From the NCBI RefSeq assembly GCF_005517195.1, contig NZ_CP040244.1, forward strand, positions 4,172,001-4,236,000: a stretch of DNA of 64,000 nucleotides, read 5' to 3'. Every line of letters starts with the position of its first letter. Positions within the stretch are counted from its first letter, which is position 1. Below are positions 7,276-14,600 of this stretch, one piece after another. A program made the translations under genes and the position numbers. This DNA comes from Streptomyces vilmorinianum (GTDB lineage Bacteria > Actinomycetota > Actinomycetes > Streptomycetales > Streptomycetaceae). The notes under the pieces were generated by a model, which searched no databases, was not told the DNA's origin, and worked only from the letters and a program-made list of their open reading frames with translations.

Positions 7276-8823
7276 ATGACCGTCACAGAAGGTCCGGAGT
7301 CGGCGAGGGTGGAACTGGCTGCGGGCGGCAGCCTCCAGGGGGCGATCGAAGGGGACGTGCGCGTCTTCCGGGCGGTGCCGTACGCCGAACCGCCGGTCGG
7401 CGCCCTGCGCTGGCGGCCCGCCCGGCCGCACCCGGGCTGGGAGGGGGTACGGGACGCGACCGTCGACGGCCCGAGCGCCCCGCAGATGTCCGTGGAGGGC
7501 GGGGATCCCGTCCTCGGCGGCCACGGGGCGCCGCCCTTCGACGACGACTGCCTGACCCTGAACGTGTGGACCCCCGCGGCCGCCGGGGCGGCCCGTCCCG
7601 TACTGGTCTGGATCCACGGCGGCGGCTTCGTCTCGGGTTCCGGGTCGCTCCCCCTCTACTCGGGAGAGACCTTCGCCCGCGACGGCGACCTCGTCGTGGT
7701 GAGCGTCAACTACCGCATCGGGCCGCTCGGTTATCTGTATCCCGGCGAGAAGGACGGCGACCCCGCCGGCAACTTCTGGCTCACCGACCAGCTCGCGGCG
7801 CTGCGCTGGGTGAAGGAGAACATCGCGGCCTTCGGCGGGGATCCGGACCTCGTCACCGTCGCCGGCCAGTCCGGCGGCGCGGTCTCGACCGCGGCGCTCG
7901 CCGGCCACCCCGAGGCCCGGGAGCTCTTCCGGCGCGTCATCCTGCAGAGCCCGCCCTTCGGCCTGCGGCTGCCGACGCCCGCCGAGTACCAGGAGCGCAC
8001 GGAGGCGTACCTCGACATCGCCGGGGTCGACAGCGTCGAGCAACTGCGCGCGCTCCCCTGGCAGTTGCTCATCGGTGCCGGCGGTGGACTGTTCGCGAAG
8101 ACCATGCGCTGGGGCTACTGGCCCACGCCGTTCCTCCCCGTGGTCGACGACATCACCCTGAGCCGCCACCCGGCACAGACCCTGCTGCACGGCGCCGCGA
8201 CCGACATCGACGTCCTGATCGGCTGGACCCGCGAGGAGGCCACCTTCGGCTTCGCCCTCGACGAGGCCCATGCCGCCGCCACGAAGGAACAGGTGGTCGC
8301 CCGGCTCGCCGACACCTTCGGCGACGACGGCGCGGCCGAGGCGTACGCCGCCTACGCGCGCTCACGCCCGGGCGCGCGGCCGGCGGACGTGCTCATGGAC
8401 CTGATCTCCGACGAGCTCTTCCGCGTCCCGTGCCTGGAGCTCGCCGAGGCGCGCGCCGCCCTCGGCCGCCCCGTCTGGGCCTACCAGTTCGACCTGCCGA
8501 CCCCCGCGTACGAGGGCCGGCTCGGCGCCGCGCACTGCCTGGAACTCCCCTTCGTCTTCGACAACTTCGACGCGTGGTCGCACGCCCCGTTCCTCGCGGG
8601 TCTTGACCCGCGCGTCCGCGACGGCCTGGCCCGCACCATGCACCGGGCCTGGATCGCCTTCATCCGCACCGGCGACCCCAACCACCCCGAGATGCCGGCC
8701 TGGGAGCGGTACGACCAGCGGACGCGGACCACCATGCGGTTCGACTCCGTCGTCGGCGCGGTCGGGGATCTCGCCGGTCCCGTCCGCAGGCTGTACGCGG
8801 CCCGCGGCCGGTCCCGCTCGTAG
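7276..8823 (+). CDS. Cytosolic type B carboxylesterase
   Basis: 515 residues. No signal peptide: the start ATG at 7276 follows GGAAAGG, and the family-conserved FRAVPYAEPPVG appears only ~35 residues later. Visible motifs: DDDCLTLNVWTP, oxyanion HGGGFVSGSG, nucleophile GQSGGA, and a likely catalytic histidine in AHCLELPFVFDN near residue 420. It hydrolyses carboxylic esters; related enzymes act on p-nitrobenzyl and other small esters, but the natural substrate is unknown. It lies between the degenerate PAP2 gene and the LacI regulator, followed by a strong hairpin terminator at 8837-8866. Together with the exported esterase at 1984-3603 and the hydrolase at 10768-11709 it forms the ester-cleaving part of the presumed LacI regulon. 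Confidence 0.92.
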   Translation: MTVTEGPESARVELAAGGSLQGAIEGDVRVFRAVPYAEPPVGALRWRPARPHPGWEGVRDATVDGPSAPQMSVEGGDPVLGGHGAPPFDDDCLTLNVWTPAAAGAARPVLVWIHGGGFVSGSGSLPLYSGETFARDGDLVVVSVNYRIGPLGYLYPGEKDGDPAGNFWLTDQLAALRWVKENIAAFGGDPDLVTVAGQSGGAVSTAALAGHPEARELFRRVILQSPPFGLRLPTPAEYQERTEAYLDIAGVDSVEQLRALPWQLLIGAGGGLFAKTMRWGYWPTPFLPVVDDITLSRHPAQTLLHGAATDIDVLIGWTREEATFGFALDEAHAAATKEQVVARLADTFGDDGAAEAYAAYARSRPGARPADVLMDLISDELFRVPCLELAEARAALGRPVWAYQFDLPTPAYEGRLGAAHCLELPFVFDNFDAWSHAPFLAGLDPRVRDGLARTMHRAWIAFIRTGDPNHPEMPAWERYDQRTRTTMRFDSVVGAVGDLAGPVRRLYAARGRSRS

Positions 8824-8836
8824 CGCCGGCCGCTCC

Positions 8837-8866
8837 GCCCCGGGTGCTCGATTCGGCACCCGGGGC
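8837..8866 (+). terminator. Hairpin terminator after the carboxylesterase
   Basis: A perfect 11-base stem (GCCCCGGGTGC / GCACCCGGGGC) with an 8-base loop, 13 bases after the stop codon. It separates the esterase transcript from the LacI gene. Confidence 0.85.
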
Positions 8867-8883
8867 ACCCGCGTCTCCACCCT

Positions 8884-8896
8884 TAACTCGTGTAAC
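8884..8896. promoter_or_regulatory. Operator candidate 3 in front of the LacI gene
   Basis: TAACTCGTGTAAC keeps the CGTGTAAC right half of the perfect palindrome at 11831-11844 and a partly matching left half. It lies ~36 bases before the lacI-family start, a position suited to autoregulation. Confidence 0.6.
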
Positions 8897-8931
8897 CTGA
8901 CAGGAGAACAGGCGCCCGGCTACAGAGAGCG

Positions 8932-9951
8932 ATGAAGCACGTGATGGCCAAAGAGACACCGGCCCCCGCATCGGTCACCAGCACGGACGTGGCCCGCCTG
9001 GCCGGGGTGTCACGCGCCACCGTCTCCTTCGTGCTCAACAACACCCAGAACCACCGGGTCAGCGAGAGCACCCGCGCCAAGGTGCTGGCCGCGGCCGACC
9101 AGCTCGGTTACGTACCGAACGCCGCCGCCCGCTCCCTGCGCGCCGGACGCAGCAATCTGGTCCTGATCCCCGCGTCGATCTCGGCCGTCGGCCGCCTGGT
9201 GAGCGAGTGGGTGGACGAGCTGCTCAGCGAGTTCGAGCGGCACGGCTACACCGCCGTCATGCACGCCGGCCGTTTCACCGACCCGCTGGAGGCGGCGCGC
9301 GCCTGGGCCGAGCTGCGGCCGGCCGCGCTCCTCGCCCTGGACGGCGACAGGTTCACCGCGCAGGCGGCGGAGGTCCTGCGGCGCGCCGGAGTGCGCGGGA
9401 TGCTCGCCTTCGCCTCCCACCCGGTGCCCGGGGTCCACACCATCGCCTTCGACCACGCCTCCATCGGCGCCGTCGCCACCGAGCACCTCATCGCCCGGGG
9501 CCGGACCAGGATCGGCGTGGTCATCCCTCAGGAGCGCGGCCTCGACACGCTCGCCCGGCCGCGGCTCGCCGGCGCCGAGCGGGTCGCCTCCCGGCATCCG
9601 GCCACCGTCACCCCCGTCGAGCTGGCCTACACCCGGGAGTCCGCCATGGCCCTGGCCCGGCGGTGGCGGAGCCTCGGCCTGGACGCCGTCTTCGCGTACA
9701 ACGACGAGTACGCCGCCCTGCTCATGCACGCACTGCAGGCCGAGGGAGTCGACGTACCGGACGACGTGGCCGTCGTGGGCTGCGACGACCTGGTGCTGTC
9801 GGCCCTGCAGCGGCCGGCGCTGACCAGCGTCGCCCTGGACCTGCCCTCCGCCGCCGAGATCGCGGACGCCCTGCACGCGCTGATCGACGCGGGCACGCCC
9901 CCGCAGCTCCGCGGCGTCGAGCCGATCCTCGTGCACCGCCAGTCGTCCTGA
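8932..9951 (+). CDS. LacI-family transcriptional regulator of the ester/phosphoester gene set
   Basis: 339 residues. The N-terminal helix-turn-helix (DVARLAGVSRATVSFVLNN) and hinge (AARSLRAGRSNLV) are classic LacI, followed by a periplasmic-binding-protein-like sensor domain (residues ~70-335) that includes VGCDDLVLSAL near the C-terminus. It probably acts as a ligand-released repressor dimer. A palindrome-like site precedes its own start, and related sites occur upstream of the MFS transporter and the hydrolase at 11709, so the regulator probably controls the whole 2-11.8 kb group. The inducer is unknown; the sensor sequence does not identify it by eye. An alternative start is the ATG at 8944. 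It ends before a shared convergent terminator at 9983-10015. Confidence 0.93.
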   Translation: MKHVMAKETPAPASVTSTDVARLAGVSRATVSFVLNNTQNHRVSESTRAKVLAAADQLGYVPNAAARSLRAGRSNLVLIPASISAVGRLVSEWVDELLSEFERHGYTAVMHAGRFTDPLEAARAWAELRPAALLALDGDRFTAQAAEVLRRAGVRGMLAFASHPVPGVHTIAFDHASIGAVATEHLIARGRTRIGVVIPQERGLDTLARPRLAGAERVASRHPATVTPVELAYTRESAMALARRWRSLGLDAVFAYNDEYAALLMHALQAEGVDVPDDVAVVGCDDLVLSALQRPALTSVALDLPSAAEIADALHALIDAGTPPQLRGVEPILVHRQSS

Positions 9952-9982
9952 CGCCGAGCGGCCCCGGCCCGCTCGACGCGGA

Positions 9983-10015
9983 GAGGCCCCGGGAGAGCGC
10001 GACTCCCGGGGCCTC
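9983..10015. terminator. Bidirectional terminator between the LacI gene and the PAP2 gene
   Basis: A perfect 13-base stem (GAGGCCCCGGGAG / CTCCCGGGGCCTC) around a 7-base loop, placed between two convergent genes, so it can serve both strands. Confidence 0.88.
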
Positions 10016-10026
10016 CCGCACTCACC

Positions 10027-10761
10027 TCAACCGCGTGCGGCCGGTGACGGCTCGGCCGGTGACCGCACGGCCGGTGACGGCTCGGCCCGTGGCAGCCCCT
10101 CGCCCGCGGCGGAACCGCGTTCCTCCCGGGCGAGTACGGGCATGAAGGCGCGCCACAGCAGCAGCGCCGCCCCCGCCCCGGCCGCCGCGCCCGCGACGGT
10201 GTCGCTGAGCCAGTGCGCGTGCAGCCAGGTACGGCTCCACATCATGGCCAGCGTGAACAGCGTGCCCGCGCACCACCAGACCCGCCGCCGGGCCGCCGGC
10301 ACCAGCAGGGCGCCGGCCAGGACCACGAGCATCGCCGCCCCGGCCGCGTGGCCGGAGGGGAACGAGCCGTGGTCCACGCGGACCAGCGGGTTGTCCGGGC
10401 GCGGCCGGTCCACCAGGTGCTTGAGGCCCTGGACGACCAGCGCGCTCGCCCCGACGTAGGTGACGAGCAGGCAGCACACCGACCACCAGCGCCTGCGGAC
10501 CAGCAGGAAGACCAGGAATCCGAGGGGCACGACCACGCCCAGGGGGCCGCCGAACCAGTCGAGGAAGGTGGCCGCCGCGGCGGGGACGCCCGCGTGCGGG
10601 CCGCCCATCCAGCCCAGCCAGCGCTCGTCCAGGGCCTGGAACGGCGGGTGCCCCGCGTCCGCGTGGACGAGCACCGCGAGCAGGGCCGTGACACCGGTCA
10701 GCAGCAGACCGAGCGGCAGCACGCCTGCGGTTCGACGCGCGGGAACAGGGTTCTCGGACAT
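10027..10761 (-). CDS. PAP2-superfamily membrane phosphatase (intact active site)
   Basis: 244 residues with about six transmembrane segments. All three catalytic blocks are present: KHLVDRPRP, FPSGH and SRTWLHAHWLSD, with both histidines and the aspartate. The family removes phosphate from lipid phosphates such as phosphatidate or undecaprenyl pyrophosphate at the membrane. It closely resembles the protein encoded at 6456-7172, which lacks the histidines, so the two arose by duplication. The C-terminus is a short Ser/Pro/Ala repeat (SPAVRSPAEPSPAARG) encoded by ~15-base repeats. The gene lies 6 bases downstream of the hydrolase gene on the same strand, so both are probably transcribed from the promoter near the perfect LacI-type palindrome. 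Confidence 0.93.
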   Translation of the reverse strand: MSENPVPARRTAGVLPLGLLLTGVTALLAVLVHADAGHPPFQALDERWLGWMGGPHAGVPAAAATFLDWFGGPLGVVVPLGFLVFLLVRRRWWSVCCLLVTYVGASALVVQGLKHLVDRPRPDNPLVRVDHGSFPSGHAAGAAMLVVLAGALLVPAARRRVWWCAGTLFTLAMMWSRTWLHAHWLSDTVAGAAAGAGAALLLWRAFMPVLAREERGSAAGEGLPRAEPSPAVRSPAEPSPAARG

Positions 10762-10767
10762 CGCGCC

Positions 10768-11709
10768 TCAGGCTCTCAGGTGGCGGGCGAGGAACTCGAC
10801 GCTCGCGGTGACGATCGGGGCGATGTCCGGGGAGCCCAGGAAGATGTGGTCGGCATCCTCCACGGGCCGCAGTGTGGACTCGCCGCCCGCCGCCCGCAGC
10901 GCCGCGTCGAGCGCCTCGCTCTGGCTGTACGGGACCAGCCCGTCCTGCGTTCCGTGGATCAGCAGGAACGGCGGGAGGCCGGCGCCCGGCACGGCGTACG
11001 TCACCGGGCTCGCCGCGCGGGCCAGCGCGGGCCGCTCCTCCTGCGTGCCGCCGAGCAGCGCGTCGTACGGGTCGGGAAACTCCGCCCCCGGCGGCATCGG
11101 CGGCATGGGGTGCTCGCGTACGGAGACCAGGTCGGACACGCCGTACCAGTCGACGACGGCGCGTACCGAGGTGTCGCCCTCGCCGACGCCTTCGGTGCCC
11201 TCCAGGGCGGCGGAGTCGGGGCTGTGCGGACCGGTCAGTCCGGCGAGCGCGGCCAGGTGACCGCCGGCGGACTCGCCCCAGACGGCGATGCGGTCCGGGT
11301 CGACGCCGAAGACGTCGGCGAATGCACGGACGTATCGGATCGCGGCCTTCACGTCGTGCAGCTGCGCCGGAAACGGGGCCTCGAGGCTGTGCCGGTAGTC
11401 GATGGAGACCAGGGCCAGTCCGGCCGCGAGCACGGTGCCGTGCAGCAGCTCGGCGGGGACGGTCGGCGGCGGGTAGCGCCGGTCGCCCTCGAGCCAGCCG
11501 CCGCCGTGGATCCAGACCACGGCAGGAAGCGCCTCCTCCGAGGCGGGGACCTGGACGTCCAGCAGCCGCGGCCGGTAGCCCGGCCGGGTGGCGTAGGTGA
11601 CTCCGTCGAAGCGGCGTACACCGTTCTCGGCCACCACGGGCGGCGCCGGAGCCTGGAAGGGAGGGGGCGGCCAGCTCATGTCGAGCTCGGCCGGGAGCGA
11701 TTGCGTCAT
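10768..11709 (-). CDS. Alpha/beta hydrolase of the HSL/BD-FAE type (esterase)
   Basis: 313 residues, no signal peptide. It has the oxyanion motif WIHGGGW, the nucleophile elbow GESAGGH, and a C-terminal acid and base in HGTQDGLVP and EDADHIF. Enzymes of this type hydrolyse short acyl or feruloyl esters. It is transcribed away from the ATP-binding protein gene at 11962, and the perfect 14-base palindrome at 11831-11844 sits 122 bases upstream of its start. The intact PAP2 gene follows after 6 bases, so the pair forms an esterase/phosphatase transcription unit, mirroring the PAP2-like/carboxylesterase pair at 6456-8823. Confidence 0.9.
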   Translation of the reverse strand: MTQSLPAELDMSWPPPPFQAPAPPVVAENGVRRFDGVTYATRPGYRPRLLDVQVPASEEALPAVVWIHGGGWLEGDRRYPPPTVPAELLHGTVLAAGLALVSIDYRHSLEAPFPAQLHDVKAAIRYVRAFADVFGVDPDRIAVWGESAGGHLAALAGLTGPHSPDSAALEGTEGVGEGDTSVRAVVDWYGVSDLVSVREHPMPPMPPGAEFPDPYDALLGGTQEERPALARAASPVTYAVPGAGLPPFLLIHGTQDGLVPYSQSEALDAALRAAGGESTLRPVEDADHIFLGSPDIAPIVTASVEFLARHLRA

Positions 11710-11830
11710 TGCGGCCCTCTCACAGGGGTCACGGGGGGCGGGGGCTGGGCGGTGGCGGTGGCGGATCCGGCGAGAATTCGCAACGTTTGCCCGAATTTGC
11801 TTGCGCCGACCACCGCGGCCCGGGTAACGT

Positions 11831-11844
11831 GTTACACGTGTAAC
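11831..11844. promoter_or_regulatory. Perfect LacI-type operator GTTACACGTGTAAC
   Basis: A perfect 14-base palindrome with the central CG typical of LacI-family operators. It is the best match among the four related sites in this region and lies between the divergent hydrolase (start 11709) and ATP-binding protein (start 11962). Confidence 0.75.
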
Positions 11845-11961
11845 AACGAACTCTAGCGAGATGCTTCACGCCACCACAAGGCCGTAGACCGGTGCATCTC
11901 CCGGCTCATTACACGAGCAACTCCAGCAGCAGCCGCTCCGCAGGCCCCTCAGGAGCCCGCC

Positions 11962-12438
11962 ATGCTCACCGTCGGCACCCCTCCCCCCTCCGCCTCCGCC
12001 CCCACGGCCTCCCGCCGCACGCCCGGCCGCCGCCTCGTGCGCTGGACCTCCCGGCCCACCGCCCCGTGCGTCCCGCTGATCCGGGCCCGCGTGGCCGCCG
12101 CGCTCACCGCCTGGGGCATCTCCGGCGACCTCGCGGACACCCTGCTGCTGACCGTCGCCGAACTGGTCGGCAACGCGGTGCGCCATGCCGCGCCCCTCAC
12201 CGACCGGCTGCACGTCACGGTGGCCGCCGGCGGCGGACGCCTGCGCCTGGAGGTCGAGGACGGCGACCCGACCCCGCCTCCTCTCGACCTCGCGGCGACC
12301 ACGGAGGTCGACCCGGACGCCGAGAGCGGTCGCGGGCTGCTGATCGTCGGTCTGCTCGTGGCGGAGGCGCACGGCCAACTGACCGTCAGAGCCCATCAGT
12401 TCGGCAAGACCGTGCGGGTGTGCGTGCCGGTCGCCTGA
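11962..12438 (+). CDS. RsbW-like ATP-binding protein (HATPase anti-sigma/regulatory kinase)
   Basis: 158 residues. After a ~40-residue Pro/Ala/Thr-rich head comes a single HATPase_c domain: N-box ELVGNAVRHA, G1 box VEDGDP and G2-like SGRGLLIV. Stand-alone proteins of this type are numerous in Streptomyces; some are anti-sigma factors or serine kinases acting on anti-anti-sigma factors, most are uncharacterised. There is no sigma or STAS partner next to it, so its target cannot be told. The ATG at 11962 was chosen because it starts the short, family-typical length; a Pro-rich upstream extension in the same frame set is not supported by coding signs. Confidence 0.85.
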   Translation: MLTVGTPPPSASAPTASRRTPGRRLVRWTSRPTAPCVPLIRARVAAALTAWGISGDLADTLLLTVAELVGNAVRHAAPLTDRLHVTVAAGGGRLRLEVEDGDPTPPPLDLAATTEVDPDAESGRGLLIVGLLVAEAHGQLTVRAHQFGKTVRVCVPVA

Positions 12439-12470
12439 GAGAGTCGACTCCCATCCGTTATCGCGAATTA

Positions 12471-12498
12471 TTGACGGCCGCCATTTTATCGAGATACT
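12471..12498 (+). promoter_or_regulatory. Candidate promoter of the salicylate operon
   Basis: TTGACG (12471-12476) and GATACT (12493-12498) are separated by 16 bases in a distinctly AT-rich patch (12457-12500) of the 101-base gap. The expected leader to the ATG at 12540 is ~35 bases. Short inverted TTATCGCG / TTATCGAG elements flank the -35 region and could be a regulator site. Confidence 0.5.
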
Positions 12499-12539
12499 TG
12501 CTCCATCCTCCCCGCTGCCCCAGATCGAGGTGCCGCCCC

Positions 12540-14600
12540 ATGGAGCTCTCCCCGTCCGCACACACGGATTCCTTCTGCCGAGACCGGCTTCCCCCCTTCG
12601 ACCTCTGGCCCGAACTCCACTTCGACCTCCCGGAGTTGCAGTACCCGGACCGACTCAACTGCGCCGCCCGCCTCCTCGACGAAGCCGTCGAGCGCTGGGG
12701 CGGCGACCGCCCCTGCCTGCTGACCCCCGACGACCGCTGGACCTACGCCGAGCTGCGGCTGCGCGCCGACCAGGTCGCCCAGGTGCTGACCGAGGACTTC
12801 GGCCTGGTGCCCGGCAATCGCGTCCTGCTGCGCGGCCCCAACACCCCCTGGCTGGTCGCCGCCTGGTTCGGCGTCCTCAAGGCGGGCTGCGTGGCCGTCA
12901 CCACCATGCCGCTGCTGCGCGCCGGCGAACTCGCCGAACTGCACGACATCAGCCGGCCGTCGCTCGCCCTCTGCGACCACCGGCACGTCGACGAACTCGA
13001 CCGGGCCCACACCCCCGGACTCCCCGTCCTCACCTTCGGCGGCCCCGCCGACACGGACCTGACCGCCCGCTGCGCGGCCAAGGACGGCCGCTTCGCCACC
13101 GTGGCCACCGCCGCCGACGACGTCGCCCTGATCGCCTTCACCTCCGGTACGACCGGACGCCCCAAGGCCACCCTGCACTTCCACCGGGACGTCCTGGCCA
13201 ACGCCGACACGTTCTCGCGGCACGTCCTCAAGCCCCGCCAGGACGACGTGTTCGCCGGCACCCCGCCGCTCGCCTTCACCTTCGGACTCGGCGGACTCGT
13301 CGTCTTCCCGCTCTCCGTGGGTGCCTCGACCCTCCTGATCGACCAGGCCACACCGGTACAACTGGCCGATCTCATAGCCGAGTTCGGCGTCACCGTGCTG
13401 TTCACCGCGCCCACCGCCTACCGGGCGATCCTGGCCGCGGGGGCGGTCGACCGGCTTGCCGGCCTGCGCCGCTGCGTGTCCGCCGGAGAGGCACTGCCCG
13501 CCGCGGTGTGGGAGGAGTTCCACGCCGCCACCGGGCTGCGCATCATCGACGGCATCGGCGCCACCGAGATGCTCCACGTGTTCATCTCCGCCGCCGACGA
13601 GGACATCCGGCCCGGTTCCACCGGCAGGCCCGTGCCCGGCTACCGGGCCATGGTGGTGGACGAACACGGGGACCCCGTCCCCGACGGACAGCCCGGGCTC
13701 CTCGCCGTCACCGGCCCCACCGGCTGCCGCTACCTCTCCGATCCGCGCCAGACCAGCTACGTCCGGGGCGGCTGGAACGTCACCGGCGACACCTACATCC
13801 GCGACGCCGACGGCTACTTCTGGTACGTCGCGCGCAGTGACGACATGATCGTCTCCTCCGGCTACAACATCGCCGGGCCCGAGGTCGAGAAGGCCCTGGC
13901 CGGCCACCCCGATGTGGAGGAGTGCGGCGTCGTCGGCGCCCCTGACGACTCGCGCGGCATGGTGGTCAAGGCGTACGTCGTCCTCCGCCCCGGAGTCACC
14001 GGCGACGAGGCGACCGTCAAGGCGCTCCAGAAGCATGTCAAGGCGGTCATCGCGCCGTACAAGTACCCGCGCGCCATCGAGTTCGTCGCCGAGCTGCCGC
14101 GGACGAGCACCGGCAAGCTCCAGCGCGCCGAACTGCGCAGACGGGCCGCGGGCCGGCTGCCGAGCATCGCCGTGGAGCGCCGCGTCGAATGGTGCGACAC
14201 GGACGCGGCCGGCCACTACCACTTCTCCACCGTCGTGCGGTGGGCCGAGGCGGCCGAGGCCGCCCTGCTGCGCAGCCTGGGCCTCGACCACCTCTTCGGC
14301 TCCACTCCGCGCGTGCACTTCGAAGCGGACTTCAGGGCCCGGCTGTGGTTCGGCGAGAAGGTCCGCACCGAACTCCGGGTCGCCAGGATCGGCCGGGCCT
14401 CGCTCCACTACGACTTCACCGTCCACGGCGCGTCGGATGCGGTCGCCGCCACCGGCCGCATGGTCGTCGCCCACTCCGCCGCCCGCGCCACCGGAACCGA
14501 GCCCTGGCCCGACGACGTACGCGAGGTCCTGCGCTCGGCCGGCCCTCAGCCCCCGGAACTCTTCACCCTCGCACCCGCAGGAGGTACGCCGTGCGCGTAG
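12540..14600 (+). CDS. Aryl-CoA ligase fused to a hotdog thioesterase (probable salicylyl-CoA ligase / gentisyl-CoA thioesterase)
   Basis: 686 residues, two enzymes in one chain. Residues ~1-535 are an acyl/aryl-AMP ligase of the benzoate-CoA ligase type: phosphate loop FTSGTTGRPKA, TGDTYIRDADGYFWYVAR hinge region, and C-terminal PRTSTGKLQ with the catalytic lysine. Residues ~545-686 are a 4-hydroxybenzoyl-CoA-thioesterase-type hotdog domain, with WCDTDAAGHYHF carrying the usual aspartate. Ligases of this family are normally ~530 residues and end after the lysine motif. With the 5-hydroxylase directly downstream, the simplest reading is that the ligase makes salicylyl-CoA and the fused thioesterase frees gentisate after ring hydroxylation (inference). 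A 10-base overlap with the next gene implies translational coupling. 2-Aminobenzoate or benzoate as substrate is not excluded. Confidence 0.88.
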   Translation: MELSPSAHTDSFCRDRLPPFDLWPELHFDLPELQYPDRLNCAARLLDEAVERWGGDRPCLLTPDDRWTYAELRLRADQVAQVLTEDFGLVPGNRVLLRGPNTPWLVAAWFGVLKAGCVAVTTMPLLRAGELAELHDISRPSLALCDHRHVDELDRAHTPGLPVLTFGGPADTDLTARCAAKDGRFATVATAADDVALIAFTSGTTGRPKATLHFHRDVLANADTFSRHVLKPRQDDVFAGTPPLAFTFGLGGLVVFPLSVGASTLLIDQATPVQLADLIAEFGVTVLFTAPTAYRAILAAGAVDRLAGLRRCVSAGEALPAAVWEEFHAATGLRIIDGIGATEMLHVFISAADEDIRPGSTGRPVPGYRAMVVDEHGDPVPDGQPGLLAVTGPTGCRYLSDPRQTSYVRGGWNVTGDTYIRDADGYFWYVARSDDMIVSSGYNIAGPEVEKALAGHPDVEECGVVGAPDDSRGMVVKAYVVLRPGVTGDEATVKALQKHVKAVIAPYKYPRAIEFVAELPRTSTGKLQRAELRRRAAGRLPSIAVERRVEWCDTDAAGHYHFSTVVRWAEAAEAALLRSLGLDHLFGSTPRVHFEADFRARLWFGEKVRTELRVARIGRASLHYDFTVHGASDAVAATGRMVVAHSAARATGTEPWPDDVREVLRSAGPQPPELFTLAPAGGTPCA

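Noticed and set aside
10041-10087. 15-base repeats at the 3' end of the intact PAP2 gene
   Set aside because: Ordinary low-complexity Ser/Pro/Ala tail; noted in the gene entry and not a separate element.
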